From: Clostridiales bacterium
GTDB lineage: Bacteria > Bacillota > Clostridia > Christensenellales > Borkfalkiaceae
Assembly (NCBI GenBank): GCA_015055545.1
Contig: SVHY01000007.1
Coordinates: 1-59,399 of the forward strand
Reading direction: 5' to 3'
Length of the DNA stretch: 59,399 bases
Part shown: positions 52,274-59,399 of the stretch, in pieces
How positions within the stretch are numbered: the first letter of the stretch is position 1
Layout of the letters: every line of letters starts with the position of its first letter
Position numbers and translations under genes: made by a program
Notes under the pieces: model-generated
What the model was told of the DNA's origin: nothing
Seen by the model: only the letters and a program-made list of their open reading frames with translations
The model's database searches: none

Positions 52274-53512
52274 ATGGTTTGGGAAAAGAAATACGAAAAC
52301 GGGCTTCGGCTCGTGGTAAAAAATATGGACGGTTTAATGTCCGTGACGATGGGGATATTCGTCGGCACGGGCGCGAACGTGGAAACGGATTCGGAAGACG
52401 GCATATCGCATTTTATCGAGCATATGCAGTTTAAAGGCACGCACAAACGCAACGCCTTTGAGCTCTCTGACGCGTTCGATAGATTGGGTGCGCAAATCAA
52501 CGCGTTTACCGGCAAGGATATAACCTGTTATTATTGTAAATGTACGTCCGATCACACGGACGCGTGTTTTGAATTGTTGTCCGATTTGTTTTTACATTCC
52601 ACCTTCCCTGAAGAGGAAATGGAACGGGAAAAGGGCGTAGTTTGCGAAGAAATTTCCATGAATGAAGATACCCCTGAGGATTTGTGCTTGGATTTACTTG
52701 CCCGCGCTTTTTACGGTAAACGTGGTTACGGTAGGAATATTTTAGGCCCTGCCAAGAACGTGAAAGGCTTTTCGGTCGCCGATATTCTTGCGTATAAGAA
52801 AAAACGTTATTGCCCTGAAAATATCGTTATTTCCTTTGCTGGGGGGATTGATATGCAAACGGCGCAAGCGCTCGTGGAAACGTATTTCGGGGATTTGGAA
52901 AAAGGCGAATTTGAAAAACGCACGGTGCAGCTTATTAGCGATAAAAAGAGCTTGGTCAAGACGAAACCCATTGAGCAAATGCATATAGGGATTGCCTATC
53001 CCACGGTGAACCGTTACGATAAAACGTTAGATGCCGTCAACGCAGTCAACGGCGTGCTCGGCGGCACGATGAGCGCGCGACTTTTCCAAGAAGTACGTGA
53101 AAAACGCGGTCTGGCGTATTCCGTGTACTCGTATGTTTCTACCTATTCGGAATGTGGCATACAAGCGATATACGCAGGGGTTAATCCAGCGCAAGCGGAA
53201 CAAGCCTACGAGGCAATTTTGAACGTCGTCAAGGATATGAAAGAAAAGGGAATAACCGAAGACGAATTCTTGCGTAGCCGCGAACAAATGAAAGCCAGTA
53301 CGCTTTTTAGTAACGAAAGCAGTAATTCGCAAATGCTCTTATACGGGAAGTATATGTTGCATTTCAACGAAGTGTACGATTTCTCCAAGCGTTTGGACGA
53401 GATTAACGCGCTTACGTACAAGCAGGCACTTTCGGCGATTGAGCAAATGTTCGACGAAAAACAAAAGGCGATTGCTTTGGTCGGGAATACGGACAAAGCG
53501 TTCCCGCTGTGA
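52274..53512 (+). CDS. M16 family zinc peptidase (MlpA/YmxG-like)
   Basis: A 412-residue M16 peptidase of the mitochondrial processing peptidase type. The inverted zinc motif HFIEHMQFKGT (HxxEH) lies near residue 45, with the third ligand in EEISMNEDTPEDL. The C-terminal M16 half has LLGGTMSARLFQEVREKRGLAYSVYS-type sequence (here GVLGGTMSARLFQEVREKRG) with the substrate Arg/Tyr pair. A TTG at 52268 is also in frame, but ATG at 52274 has better spacing from AAAAGGA. It overlaps the next gene by four bases. Confidence 0.93.
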   Translation: MVWEKKYENGLRLVVKNMDGLMSVTMGIFVGTGANVETDSEDGISHFIEHMQFKGTHKRNAFELSDAFDRLGAQINAFTGKDITCYYCKCTSDHTDACFELLSDLFLHSTFPEEEMEREKGVVCEEISMNEDTPEDLCLDLLARAFYGKRGYGRNILGPAKNVKGFSVADILAYKKKRYCPENIVISFAGGIDMQTAQALVETYFGDLEKGEFEKRTVQLISDKKSLVKTKPIEQMHIGIAYPTVNRYDKTLDAVNAVNGVLGGTMSARLFQEVREKRGLAYSVYSYVSTYSECGIQAIYAGVNPAQAEQAYEAILNVVKDMKEKGITEDEFLRSREQMKASTLFSNESSNSQMLLYGKYMLHFNEVYDFSKRLDEINALTYKQALSAIEQMFDEKQKAIALVGNTDKAFPL

Positions 53513-54015
53513 AAACCGCCGTGTCAAATTACGAAAAACAGGTGATGGGCTTTCCACCTGTATTCGACAAGTATAGCCGCGTGTTAATTTTAGGCAGTTT
53601 TCCGTCTGTGAAAAGTAGGCAAATCGATTTTTATTACGGCAATAAGCAAAATCGGTTTTGGAAAATGCTCTGCGGTTATTTTGGTGAAGAGATTCCACCA
53701 ACCAAAGAAGAAAAAACGTCGTTTTTATTAGAAAAAGGAGTGGCGCTTTGGGATATGGTCGCCGCTTGCGATATTATCGGCTCGTCGGACGCGTCCGTTA
53801 AAAACGTACGAACCGTACGTCTTGAAAACCTGTTGGATAAATCCAACGTAGAAAAGATTTTGCTAAACGGCGCGCTTGCTTACGAGCTGTTCGTAAAAGA
53901 ATACGCAAAATTACCTGTATCGTATGCGAAAATGCCGTCTACGAGCCCTGCCAACCCACGTTATGATGAAACAATATGGAAACTCGCATTAGACGAAGTT
54001 TTCAAAAATAAATAA
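53509..54015 (+). CDS. DNA-deoxyinosine glycosylase (UDG superfamily, HDG type)
   Basis: A 168-residue UDG-fold protein of the hypoxanthine-DNA glycosylase family. It has VLILGSFPSVKSR, YYGNKQNRFWKML (a key Asn in motif 1), GVALWDMVAACDIIGSSD and the C-terminal MPSTSPANPRYD motif. It should excise hypoxanthine, and perhaps uracil, from deaminated DNA, adding to Ung at 8.2 kb. The start is GTG overlapping the stop of the M16 gene (GTGA). Why these two are coupled is unclear. Confidence 0.9.
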   Translation: MKTAVSNYEKQVMGFPPVFDKYSRVLILGSFPSVKSRQIDFYYGNKQNRFWKMLCGYFGEEIPPTKEEKTSFLLEKGVALWDMVAACDIIGSSDASVKNVRTVRLENLLDKSNVEKILLNGALAYELFVKEYAKLPVSYAKMPSTSPANPRYDETIWKLALDEVFKNK

Positions 54016-54026
54016 GGAAGAAGATT

Positions 54027-56204
54027 ATGAACATTTTACAAACGCTTACACAAGAATTTAACTTGAAAGAAAACCACGTAAAGAACATTATTTCGTTGCT
54101 TGACGAAGGAAATACCGTACCGTTTATTGCGCGTTATCGTAAGGAGATGACGGGCGCGTGCGACGATCAGGTTTTGCGTGAATTGAGCGATAGATTGAAT
54201 TATTTACGTAATTTAGAGCAAAGAAAAACGGAGGTTGTAAACTCTATAAGCGAACAAGGCAAAATGACTGCCGAAATCCAAACCGCATTGGACGGGGCGA
54301 TGACTTTAACGGAAGTGGAAGATATTTACCGTCCGTATAAGCAAAAACGGAAAACGCGCGCGTCTGTGGCAATCGCAAAAGGTTTGCAACCGCTTGCCGA
54401 CGCGATTTTGGCGCAGGATAAAACGTTTGACGTATTTGCGGCGGCGAAAGCGTATCTTACGGACGAAGTAGCGACGGAAAAGGATGCGATCGACGGCGCG
54501 CAGGATATTATCGCGGAAATCATTTCCGACGATGCGGCAACGCGGAAGAAATTGCGTAATTTCTTTATTCGCCACGGCGAAATTTGTTCTACATACGCCA
54601 AGGGCAAGGAAGAAAAGGACGAACTGAAAACGTACGGCATGTACGCGGCGTACAGCGAGCCCGTCAATGCGATTAAAAGCCACCGCGTGTTGGCTCTGAA
54701 TCGTGGTGAAAAGGAAGAGTTTTTAAAGGTTTCTATCGTTGTAGACGAAGAATTCGCTAAACGTATTACGGCGGCGAATTTTGTAAAGGACGGCGGTGAG
54801 AGTACGCAAATCGTTAAACGTGCCGCGGAAGACGGGTATACGCGTTTGATTGCTCCGTCGGTGGAGCGTGAAGTGCGCGCGCAACTGTTTGACGATGCCA
54901 GCGAACAAGCGATTAAAATGTTTGAATTGAACTTAAAACCGCTATTAATGCAAGCACCCGTTAAGGATAAAATCACGATGGGCTGGGATCCTGCGTTTCG
55001 GACAGGCTGTAAAATTTGCGTTGTGGACGGCACGGGTAAAGTACTTGATAAAACGGTCGTATTCCCCACGCCGCCGCAAAATAAGACGGACGAAGCGAAA
55101 AAAATACTGAAACAGTTGATAGAAAAATACGGCGTACAGGTCATTTCTTGCGGCAACGGTACGGCGAGTAAGGAAAGCGAAATATTCATTGCGGAACTCA
55201 TCAAAGAGGTTAAAACGGAAACGGGCAGAGAGGTGGCGTACGTGATCGTCAACGAAGCAGGGGCGAGCGTGTATTCGGCGAGCGCGCTCGGCAAGGAAGA
55301 ATTCCCCGATTACGACGTAACGGCGCGTAGCGCGGTTTCTATAGCGCGGCGTTTACAAGACCCGCTTGCAGAGCTTATCAAAATCGATCCCAAATCCATA
55401 GGCGTTGGGCAATATCAACACGATATGAACGAAAAACGCTTGGACGGCGCGCTTGCGGGTGTATTGGAAGACTGTGTAAACAGCGTGGGGGTTGATTTGA
55501 ATACGGCAAGCGTATCGCTTTTGAAATACGTGGCGGGTTTGAACGCGTCCGTTGCTAAGAACGTCGTTGCTTATCGTGAAGAGAACGGTAAATTCCGTTC
55601 GCGTAGACAGCTTTTGAAAGTGCCTAAACTGGGCGAAAAAGCGTATACGCAATGCGCGGGATTCTTGCGTATTTCGGACGGCGATAATATTCTCGATAAT
55701 ACGGCGGTACACCCCGAATCGTACGAAAAAGCGGAGAAATTACTGTCTTTATTCTCGTATACGAAAGAGGACGTAAAAGCGCGTAAGATCGATGATTTGC
55801 GCCAAAAAATCAAAGCGTACGGCACGGCGAAAGTTGCAAACGAAACGGGGCTTGACAGCGCTACGCTTGAGGATATCGTAACCGAGCTTATGAAACCGGG
55901 ACGGGATATCCGCGACGGCTTACCTGCGCCTATGCTCAGAAAAGACGTTATGAGCATCAGCGATTTGAAGGCGGGCATGGAGCTTACGGGTACGGTAAGA
56001 AACGTAGTGGATTTCGGGGCGTTTATCGATATCGGCGTACATCAAGACGGGCTCGTGCATATTTCGGAAATTACGGACAGATATATCAAACATCCGTCGG
56101 AGGTATTGAAAGTAGGGCAAGTAGTAACGGTGCGGATAAAGGAAGTGGATTTGAAGAAAAACCGTATCGGACTTACGATGAAAAAGAAAACGGCGGCGAA
56201 TTAA
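54027..56204 (+). CDS. tex: Tex family transcription/RNA-binding protein
   Basis: A 725-residue Tex protein. The N-terminal helical part starts LTQEFNLKENHVKNIISLLDEGNTVPFIARYRKEMTG. A YqgF-like nuclease fold contains MGWDPAFRTGCKICVVD and VNEAGASVYSAS. A helix-hairpin-helix part (VGVDLNTASVSLLKYVAGLN and VPKLGEKAYTQCAGFLRI) leads to a C-terminal S1 domain (GTVRNVVDFGAFIDIGVHQDGLVHIS). Tex binds nucleic acid; it is homologous to eukaryotic Spt6 core. AAGGAAGA precedes the ATG, 11 bases after the glycosylase. Confidence 0.95.
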   Translation: MNILQTLTQEFNLKENHVKNIISLLDEGNTVPFIARYRKEMTGACDDQVLRELSDRLNYLRNLEQRKTEVVNSISEQGKMTAEIQTALDGAMTLTEVEDIYRPYKQKRKTRASVAIAKGLQPLADAILAQDKTFDVFAAAKAYLTDEVATEKDAIDGAQDIIAEIISDDAATRKKLRNFFIRHGEICSTYAKGKEEKDELKTYGMYAAYSEPVNAIKSHRVLALNRGEKEEFLKVSIVVDEEFAKRITAANFVKDGGESTQIVKRAAEDGYTRLIAPSVEREVRAQLFDDASEQAIKMFELNLKPLLMQAPVKDKITMGWDPAFRTGCKICVVDGTGKVLDKTVVFPTPPQNKTDEAKKILKQLIEKYGVQVISCGNGTASKESEIFIAELIKEVKTETGREVAYVIVNEAGASVYSASALGKEEFPDYDVTARSAVSIARRLQDPLAELIKIDPKSIGVGQYQHDMNEKRLDGALAGVLEDCVNSVGVDLNTASVSLLKYVAGLNASVAKNVVAYREENGKFRSRRQLLKVPKLGEKAYTQCAGFLRISDGDNILDNTAVHPESYEKAEKLLSLFSYTKEDVKARKIDDLRQKIKAYGTAKVANETGLDSATLEDIVTELMKPGRDIRDGLPAPMLRKDVMSISDLKAGMELTGTVRNVVDFGAFIDIGVHQDGLVHISEITDRYIKHPSEVLKVGQVVTVRIKEVDLKKNRIGLTMKKKTAAN

Positions 56205-56224
56205 AGAATATTCAGGAAAAATAC

Positions 56225-56253
56225 TTGACAAATTTTATAAAATGTAATAAAAT
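56225..56253 (+). promoter_or_regulatory. Sigma-A promoter of acpP
   Basis: TTGACA (56225-56230), 17-bp spacer and TAAAAT (56248-56253), about 45 bases before the start. Confidence 0.8.
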
Positions 56254-56297
56254 TATATTATAAATTTAAATCTTATATAAACACGGAGGACAGTATT

Positions 56298-56525
56298 ATG
56301 TTGGAAAAAATTCAAGGTATGCTTGCTGAGGCGTTGAATATGCCTGTTGAAAAAGTTCTTCCGAACGCAAAAATCGTGGAAGATTTAGGCGCGGATTCTT
56401 TGGACGTCGTAGAACTTTTGAGCCGTCTTGAAGACGAATACGGTATTACGATTCCCGACGAAGAAGTCGAAAATCTCGTGACCGTTGCCGACGTAGCGGC
56501 AGAGCTCGAAAAACTTGTAAAATAA
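56298..56525 (+). CDS. acpP: Acyl carrier protein
   Basis: A 75-residue acyl carrier protein of fatty acid synthesis. The phosphopantetheine site is GADSLDVVELL with Ser34; the flanking helices (MLEKIQGMLAEALN and EYGITIPDEEVENLVTVADVAAELEKLVK) are typical. GGAGGA lies before the ATG. It has its own promoter and terminator and no fab genes beside it, so it is a single unit. Confidence 0.96.
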   Translation: MLEKIQGMLAEALNMPVEKVLPNAKIVEDLGADSLDVVELLSRLEDEYGITIPDEEVENLVTVADVAAELEKLVK

Positions 56526-56540
56526 GCGAAAATGAAAGGA

Positions 56541-56572
56541 AAATCCCCGAAAATTACGATCGGGGATTTTTT
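56541..56572 (+). terminator. Intrinsic terminator after acpP
   Basis: AAATCCCCGA (56541-56550) pairs with TCGGGGATTT (56560-56569), followed by a T run. Confidence 0.88.
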
Positions 56573-56590
56573 CTTTGCGTTTTCAAGGTG

Positions 56591-56626
56591 CAAACGATTG
56601 CTTTAAAATCGTTTGTATGGTATAAT
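56591..56626 (+). promoter_or_regulatory. Promoter of the ABC-F gene overlapped by an inverted repeat
   Basis: TTGCTT (56598-56603), 17-bp spacer and TATAAT (56621-56626). A perfect inverted repeat, CAAACGATT (56591-56599) and AATCGTTTG (56607-56615), spans the -35 and part of the spacer, so it is placed to act as an operator. Confidence 0.65.
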
Positions 56627-56656
56627 TTACAAGATAAAAATATTTTGAGGTGTTTG

Positions 56657-58234
56657 ATGTTACAGGTTACGGGTGTTTCTCTGCAATACGGCAGTAAAAA
56701 ATTGTTTGAAGACGTGAACTTGAAGTTTACGAAAGGAAATTGTTACGGGATTATCGGCGCAAACGGTGCGGGTAAATCCACGTTCTTAAAAGTCCTTTCG
56801 GGGGAAGTAGAACCGCAAAAGGGGTTTGTATCGCTTGATAAAAACGAGCGTATGTCCGTTTTGCAACAAAACCAAAACATGTACGATAACGAAACGGTTT
56901 TACGTACGGTTATGCTTGGGTATAAGCGTCTTGTGGAAGTTATGGACGAAAAGGACGCGTTATACGCAAACCCCGATTTTTCTGAAGAAGACGGCATTAA
57001 AGCTGCGGAACTGGAAAGCGAATTTGCGGAAATGAACGGCTATGACGCGGAATATCAAGCAAGTCAACTGTTGAACGCGTTGGAAATAGGCGAAGAATGG
57101 CATTATGCAATGATGAGCGATTTGGACGCAAAACAAAAGGTCCGCGTATTGCTTGCGCAAGCGCTCTTTGGCGATCCCGACGTTTTGCTTTTGGACGAGC
57201 CTACCAACAACTTGGATATCAAAACGGTGCGTTGGTTGGAAAATTATTTGATGGATTTTGAAAACACCATCATTATCGTTTCACATAACCGACATTTCTT
57301 GAATAAGGTTTGTACGAATATTTGCGACGTTGATTTCGGTAAAATCAATATGTACGTGGGTAACTACGATTTTTGGTATCAAACCAGCCAACTTCTTGCC
57401 CGTCAGCAAAAGGAACAGAACAAAAAAGCGGAACAACGCGCGAAAGAATTGCAAGAATTTATTGCTCGGTTCGCAGCCAACGCGTCTAAATCCCGTCAAG
57501 CAACTTCCCGAAAAAAAGAGCTTGAAAAACTCACGATCAACGATTTTAAACCGTCGCTTAGAAAATATCCGTTCATTGATTTTAAATTTGAAAAGGAAAT
57601 CGGGCACGATATTCTTATCGTTGAAGATTTGACGAAAAAGGGTTATTTTGAAAACCTTTCGTTCAGCGTACAGCGCGACGAAAAAATCGGCATCGTTGCG
57701 GATAAGAGCACGACGCTTACCATGCTTTACGATATTTTAATGGGTAAGGAACAACCCGATAGCGGTACGGTTAAGTGGGGTAAAACCATTTCCGTATCCT
57801 ATTTCCCGCAAAATAACAACGAATACTTCGAGGGTTGTGATTTGAACCTTGTAGAATGGCTTTCGCAGTTCTCGTTCGATCATTACGAAGAATATCTTCG
57901 TGGTTGGCTGGGAAGAATGTTGTTCTCGGGCGAAGAAGCTTTGAAAAAAGCGAAAGTGCTTTCCGGTGGCGAAAAGGTTCGCTGTATGCTTGCGAAAATG
58001 ATGCTGGAAGGTAGCAACTTCCTTGTTTTCGACGAACCGACGAACCACCTTGACTTGGAATCGATTACGGCGCTCAACAACGGTTTGAAGTCTTATCGCG
58101 GTTGTATGCTCTTGACCTCGCACGACCAAGAATTGATGAATACCGTTGCAAATAGAATTATTGAAATTAAAGATACGAAAACGTACGATAGACAGGTTAC
58201 GTACGACGAATATCTTGACGAAACACATTCCTAA
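56657..58234 (+). CDS. ABC-F family ATPase with one degenerate ATP site
   Basis: A 525-residue soluble twin-ATPase ABC-F protein (YbiT/YkpA-like), a class that acts on ribosomes. Domain 1 has an intact Walker A GANGAGKS (34-41) and Walker B LLLDEPTNNLD, but its signature is SDLDAKQK (154-161) instead of LSGGQ. Domain 2 has an intact signature LSGGEKVR and Walker B FLVFDEPTNHLD, but its Walker A is shortened to VADKSTT (Asp349-Lys350-Ser351). Both defects fall in the same composite site. A charged linker (about 245-290) joins the halves. The frame is open from 56588; ATG at 56657 follows GAGGTG. Confidence 0.92.
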   Translation: MLQVTGVSLQYGSKKLFEDVNLKFTKGNCYGIIGANGAGKSTFLKVLSGEVEPQKGFVSLDKNERMSVLQQNQNMYDNETVLRTVMLGYKRLVEVMDEKDALYANPDFSEEDGIKAAELESEFAEMNGYDAEYQASQLLNALEIGEEWHYAMMSDLDAKQKVRVLLAQALFGDPDVLLLDEPTNNLDIKTVRWLENYLMDFENTIIIVSHNRHFLNKVCTNICDVDFGKINMYVGNYDFWYQTSQLLARQQKEQNKKAEQRAKELQEFIARFAANASKSRQATSRKKELEKLTINDFKPSLRKYPFIDFKFEKEIGHDILIVEDLTKKGYFENLSFSVQRDEKIGIVADKSTTLTMLYDILMGKEQPDSGTVKWGKTISVSYFPQNNNEYFEGCDLNLVEWLSQFSFDHYEEYLRGWLGRMLFSGEEALKKAKVLSGGEKVRCMLAKMMLEGSNFLVFDEPTNHLDLESITALNNGLKSYRGCMLLTSHDQELMNTVANRIIEIKDTKTYDRQVTYDEYLDETHS

Positions 58235-58253
58235 ACCCGTTTTGAATTTCGCT

Positions 58254-58282
58254 AACGCTGCAGTTTATGCGGCGTTTTTTCT
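58254..58282 (+). terminator. Intrinsic terminator after the ABC-F gene
   Basis: AACGCTGCA (58254-58262) pairs with TGCGGCGTT (58268-58276) with one G-T pair, loop GTTTA, then a T run. Confidence 0.82.
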
Positions 58283-58296
58283 TGCTTTCGACGCGC

Positions 58297-58305
58297 TTCG
58301 ACAAA
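58297..58305 (-). promoter_or_regulatory. Perfect 0A box upstream of spo0A
   Basis: TTCGACAAA on the plus strand is the reverse complement of TTTGTCGAA, containing the Spo0A-binding core TGTCGAA. It lies about 70 bases upstream of the -35 of spo0A. A weaker match, TTGGCGAAA, lies in the leader near 58424. Confidence 0.6.
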
Positions 58306-58313
58306 TAAAAACA

Positions 58314-58370
58314 ATTATTGTACAATAATATGTCATTATTTTGAAAAATATTTTATAATATTGTACAATA
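58314..58370. promoter_or_regulatory. Two copies of a TATTGTACAATA palindrome upstream of spo0A
   Basis: Copy 1 is the 16-base perfect palindrome ATTATTGTACAATAAT (58314-58329). Copy 2 is TATTGTACAATA (58359-58370). Their centres are 43 bases apart, about four helical turns, so a dimeric regulator could bind both on one face of the DNA. Copy 2 ends four bases before the -35. Confidence 0.65.
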
Positions 58371-58374
58371 ATGC

Positions 58375-58403
58375 TTTACAAGTTAAAAAATTTGTAGTAT
58401 AAT
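58375..58403 (+). promoter_or_regulatory. Sigma-A promoter of spo0A
   Basis: TTTACA (58375-58380), 17-bp spacer and TATAAT (58398-58403), about 50 bases before the start codon. Confidence 0.82.
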
Positions 58404-58455
58404 GTGTCATGTCAACGAAAAGGTTGGCGAAAAATCAAAAAAGGAGTTATGTAGT

Positions 58456-59217
58456 ATGAAGAAACATTCGGTGATATTGCTGGAATCGAACACAGCGGTA
58501 TTAGGGCAGCTTAGAGTTGCGTTGGAAGAGAGTAATGAATTTACGATTTTACACGCAGGCGACGACGGAGACGTCGGGGTTAGGGAGATACTTGCTTTGA
58601 AACCTGATTTAGTGGTTGTGAGTATGTTCTTAAAAGGAACGGACGGTTGTGGGGTGATACGTACGGTGAAAAAGACGTGGGTGGACGCGAAAATCGTTGC
58701 GACGGGTTTACCCAACGACGGCATTATTGAACGGGCAATGGAGGACGGCGCGGCGTATTATTTGGTAAAACCGTTTTCTATTCAAACGGCGCTTGAACGT
58801 TTCCGTGAGCTTTTAAACAGTAAAGGTGGTGGCAGTAAAGAGTTATCGGTGGGAAAACGCGCGCCCGTAACGATAGAAGAAAAGATTAGTGAAATTTTTA
58901 TTTCCATCGGGATACCGCCGCATATTAAAGGCTACGGTTATTTGCGTGAAGGGATAAAGATGACGATTGAACGTCCGTACATAATCAACGCGGTAACGAA
59001 AGAGTTGTATCCGTCTATTGCAAAGAAATTCCAAACGACGGCGAGCAAGGTGGAGCGTGCAATTCGCCACGCGATTGAGGTGGCGTGGAACAGAGGTCGG
59101 ATTGATGCGATAAACGCCATTTTCGGCGCACGGATTTATCTCGGTTCGGAAAAACCAACGAATAGCGAGTTTATCGCGCTCGTTGCCGATAAGCTCATTT
59201 TAGAAAACATGATATGA
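58456..59217 (+). CDS. spo0A: Spo0A homologue with a degenerate receiver domain
   Basis: A 253-residue response regulator. The C-terminal DNA-binding domain is clearly Spo0A: IGIPPHIKGYGYLREGIKM, ELYPSIAKKFQTTASKVERAIRHAIEVAW and KPTNSEFIALVADKL. The N-terminal receiver is damaged at the phosphorylation pocket. The acidic pair after the first strand reads Leu9-Glu10-Ser11, and the phosphoacceptor, Asp56 in Bacillus, is Ser56 (VVVSMFLKGTDG). The late Lys in YYLVKPF remains. So it should not be phosphorylated in the normal way. ATG at 58456 follows AAAGGAG by nine bases; an upstream in-frame ATG at 58402 overlaps the -10 and is rejected. Confidence 0.92.
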   Translation: MKKHSVILLESNTAVLGQLRVALEESNEFTILHAGDDGDVGVREILALKPDLVVVSMFLKGTDGCGVIRTVKKTWVDAKIVATGLPNDGIIERAMEDGAAYYLVKPFSIQTALERFRELLNSKGGGSKELSVGKRAPVTIEEKISEIFISIGIPPHIKGYGYLREGIKMTIERPYIINAVTKELYPSIAKKFQTTASKVERAIRHAIEVAWNRGRIDAINAIFGARIYLGSEKPTNSEFIALVADKLILENMI

Positions 59218-59220
59218 TAA

Positions 59221-59252
59221 AAGAACGGTTGCAAGGTGCAACCGTTCTTTTT
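59221..59252 (+). terminator. Intrinsic terminator of spo0A
   Basis: AAGAACGGTTGCA (59221-59233) pairs with TGCAACCGTTCTT (59237-59249), a 13-bp stem with a three-base loop, then T residues. Confidence 0.9.
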
Positions 59253-59257
59253 GTATA

Positions 59258-59310
59258 GCGCAATTCTGTTTTGGAATTGCGCAAGAAAACCACGCGATAG
59301 TCGCGTGGTT
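59258..59310. other. Two further strong hairpins after spo0A
   Basis: GCGCAATTC (59258-59266) pairs with GAATTGCGC (59274-59282). AACCACGCGA (59288-59297) pairs with TCGCGTGGTT (59301-59310). The second has a T-rich flank on the minus strand, so it may end a leftward transcript; the pair could also belong to a structured RNA. I see no protein-coding frame here. Confidence 0.5.
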
Positions 59311-59331
59311 CGGTAGAGGTTAACCGATGAG

Positions 59332-59360
59332 TTGAAATAAAAACTCCGATTTAGTATAAT
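59332..59360 (+). promoter_or_regulatory. Promoter reading out of the window
   Basis: TTGAAA (59332-59337), 17-bp spacer and TATAAT (59355-59360). The expected transcript would start within or just before a short hairpin (TTGCGAC pairs with GTTGCAA, 59365-59384). The gene it serves lies beyond the edge. Confidence 0.55.
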
Positions 59361-59399
59361 GTAATTGCGACCTGCCAGTTGCAAAAACAAAATAAAAAA

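Noticed and set aside
54326-55294. Long open frame antisense to tex (about 320 codons)
   Set aside because: Same reasons: complete overlap with a well-supported gene and composition typical of a mirror frame.

Overview
The window looks like a chromosomal segment of a low-to-moderate G+C Gram-positive of the Clostridia type. Supporting signs are a Spo0A homologue, HPr kinase, MutS2, a MurE with the meso-diaminopimelate signature, the deacetylase/M16 gene pair known from Bacillus (YlxY/MlpA), consensus sigma-A promoters (several TTGACA-17-TATAAT) and strong AGGAGG-type ribosome binding sites. The lineage cannot be placed more precisely from sequence alone. I saw no insertion sequence, prophage block or CRISPR array. 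No stretch over 300 bases lacks a gene. The longest empty one is about 290 bases between the tRNA-Trp gene and purC; it holds the tRNA terminator and AT-rich DNA.

Layout. 1-8.1 kb: mismatch repair (mutS, cut by the window edge, and mutL), miaA, a four-unit array of 18-bp palindromes, a PLP enzyme of the aluminium-resistance family, and an exported protein of unknown function. 8.2-10.1 kb: ung and mtnN on the minus strand and a small cysteine-rich C_GCAxxG_C_C protein. 10.2-20.0 kb: a division and cell wall cluster, murE-mraY-murD-ftsW-murA-divIB, then a terminator and a strong separate promoter for ftsA-ftsZ. murF, murG and murC, usual members of such clusters, are not here. 20.1-21.9 kb: an ABC-2 exporter pair.

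22-28.6 kb: a glycerol-phosphate region. It has a DeoR regulator, an anaerobic GlpA-like dehydrogenase, a second flavoprotein, a DUF1667 protein, a HAD-IIA phosphatase, an MgtC-like membrane protein and a glycerol-1-phosphate dehydrogenase. 28.6-32.6 kb: a compact cassette of an AraC regulator divergent from a glycyl radical enzyme and its activase, bounded on both sides by the same palindromic terminator and followed by tRNA-Trp. 33-37.2 kb: purC, a SulP transporter, a lone phage-type annealing protein (Sak/DUF1071) and tmcAL. 37.3-40.2 kb: pta-ackA and DUF177-rpmF. 40.4-43.2 kb: a copper ATPase with a CopZ-like domain fused to its end and an ArsR regulator. 43.3-54 kb: uvrC, a Cof-type HAD, hprK, a U32 peptidase, mutS2, a YlxY-like deacetylase, an M16 peptidase and a deoxyinosine glycosylase in one long run of genes. 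54-59.4 kb: tex, acpP, an ABC-F protein, spo0A and a hairpin-rich tail.

The most notable points are: a Spo0A whose phosphoacceptor aspartate is serine while its DNA-binding domain is intact, with a perfect 0A box and two identical palindromes upstream; the unassigned glycyl radical enzyme cassette; the CopA-CopZ fusion with an in-frame internal start and a DKTAT phosphorylation motif; an apparently leaderless uvrC; the 18-bp palindrome array; and an ABC-F protein with one composite ATP site lost in both of its halves.
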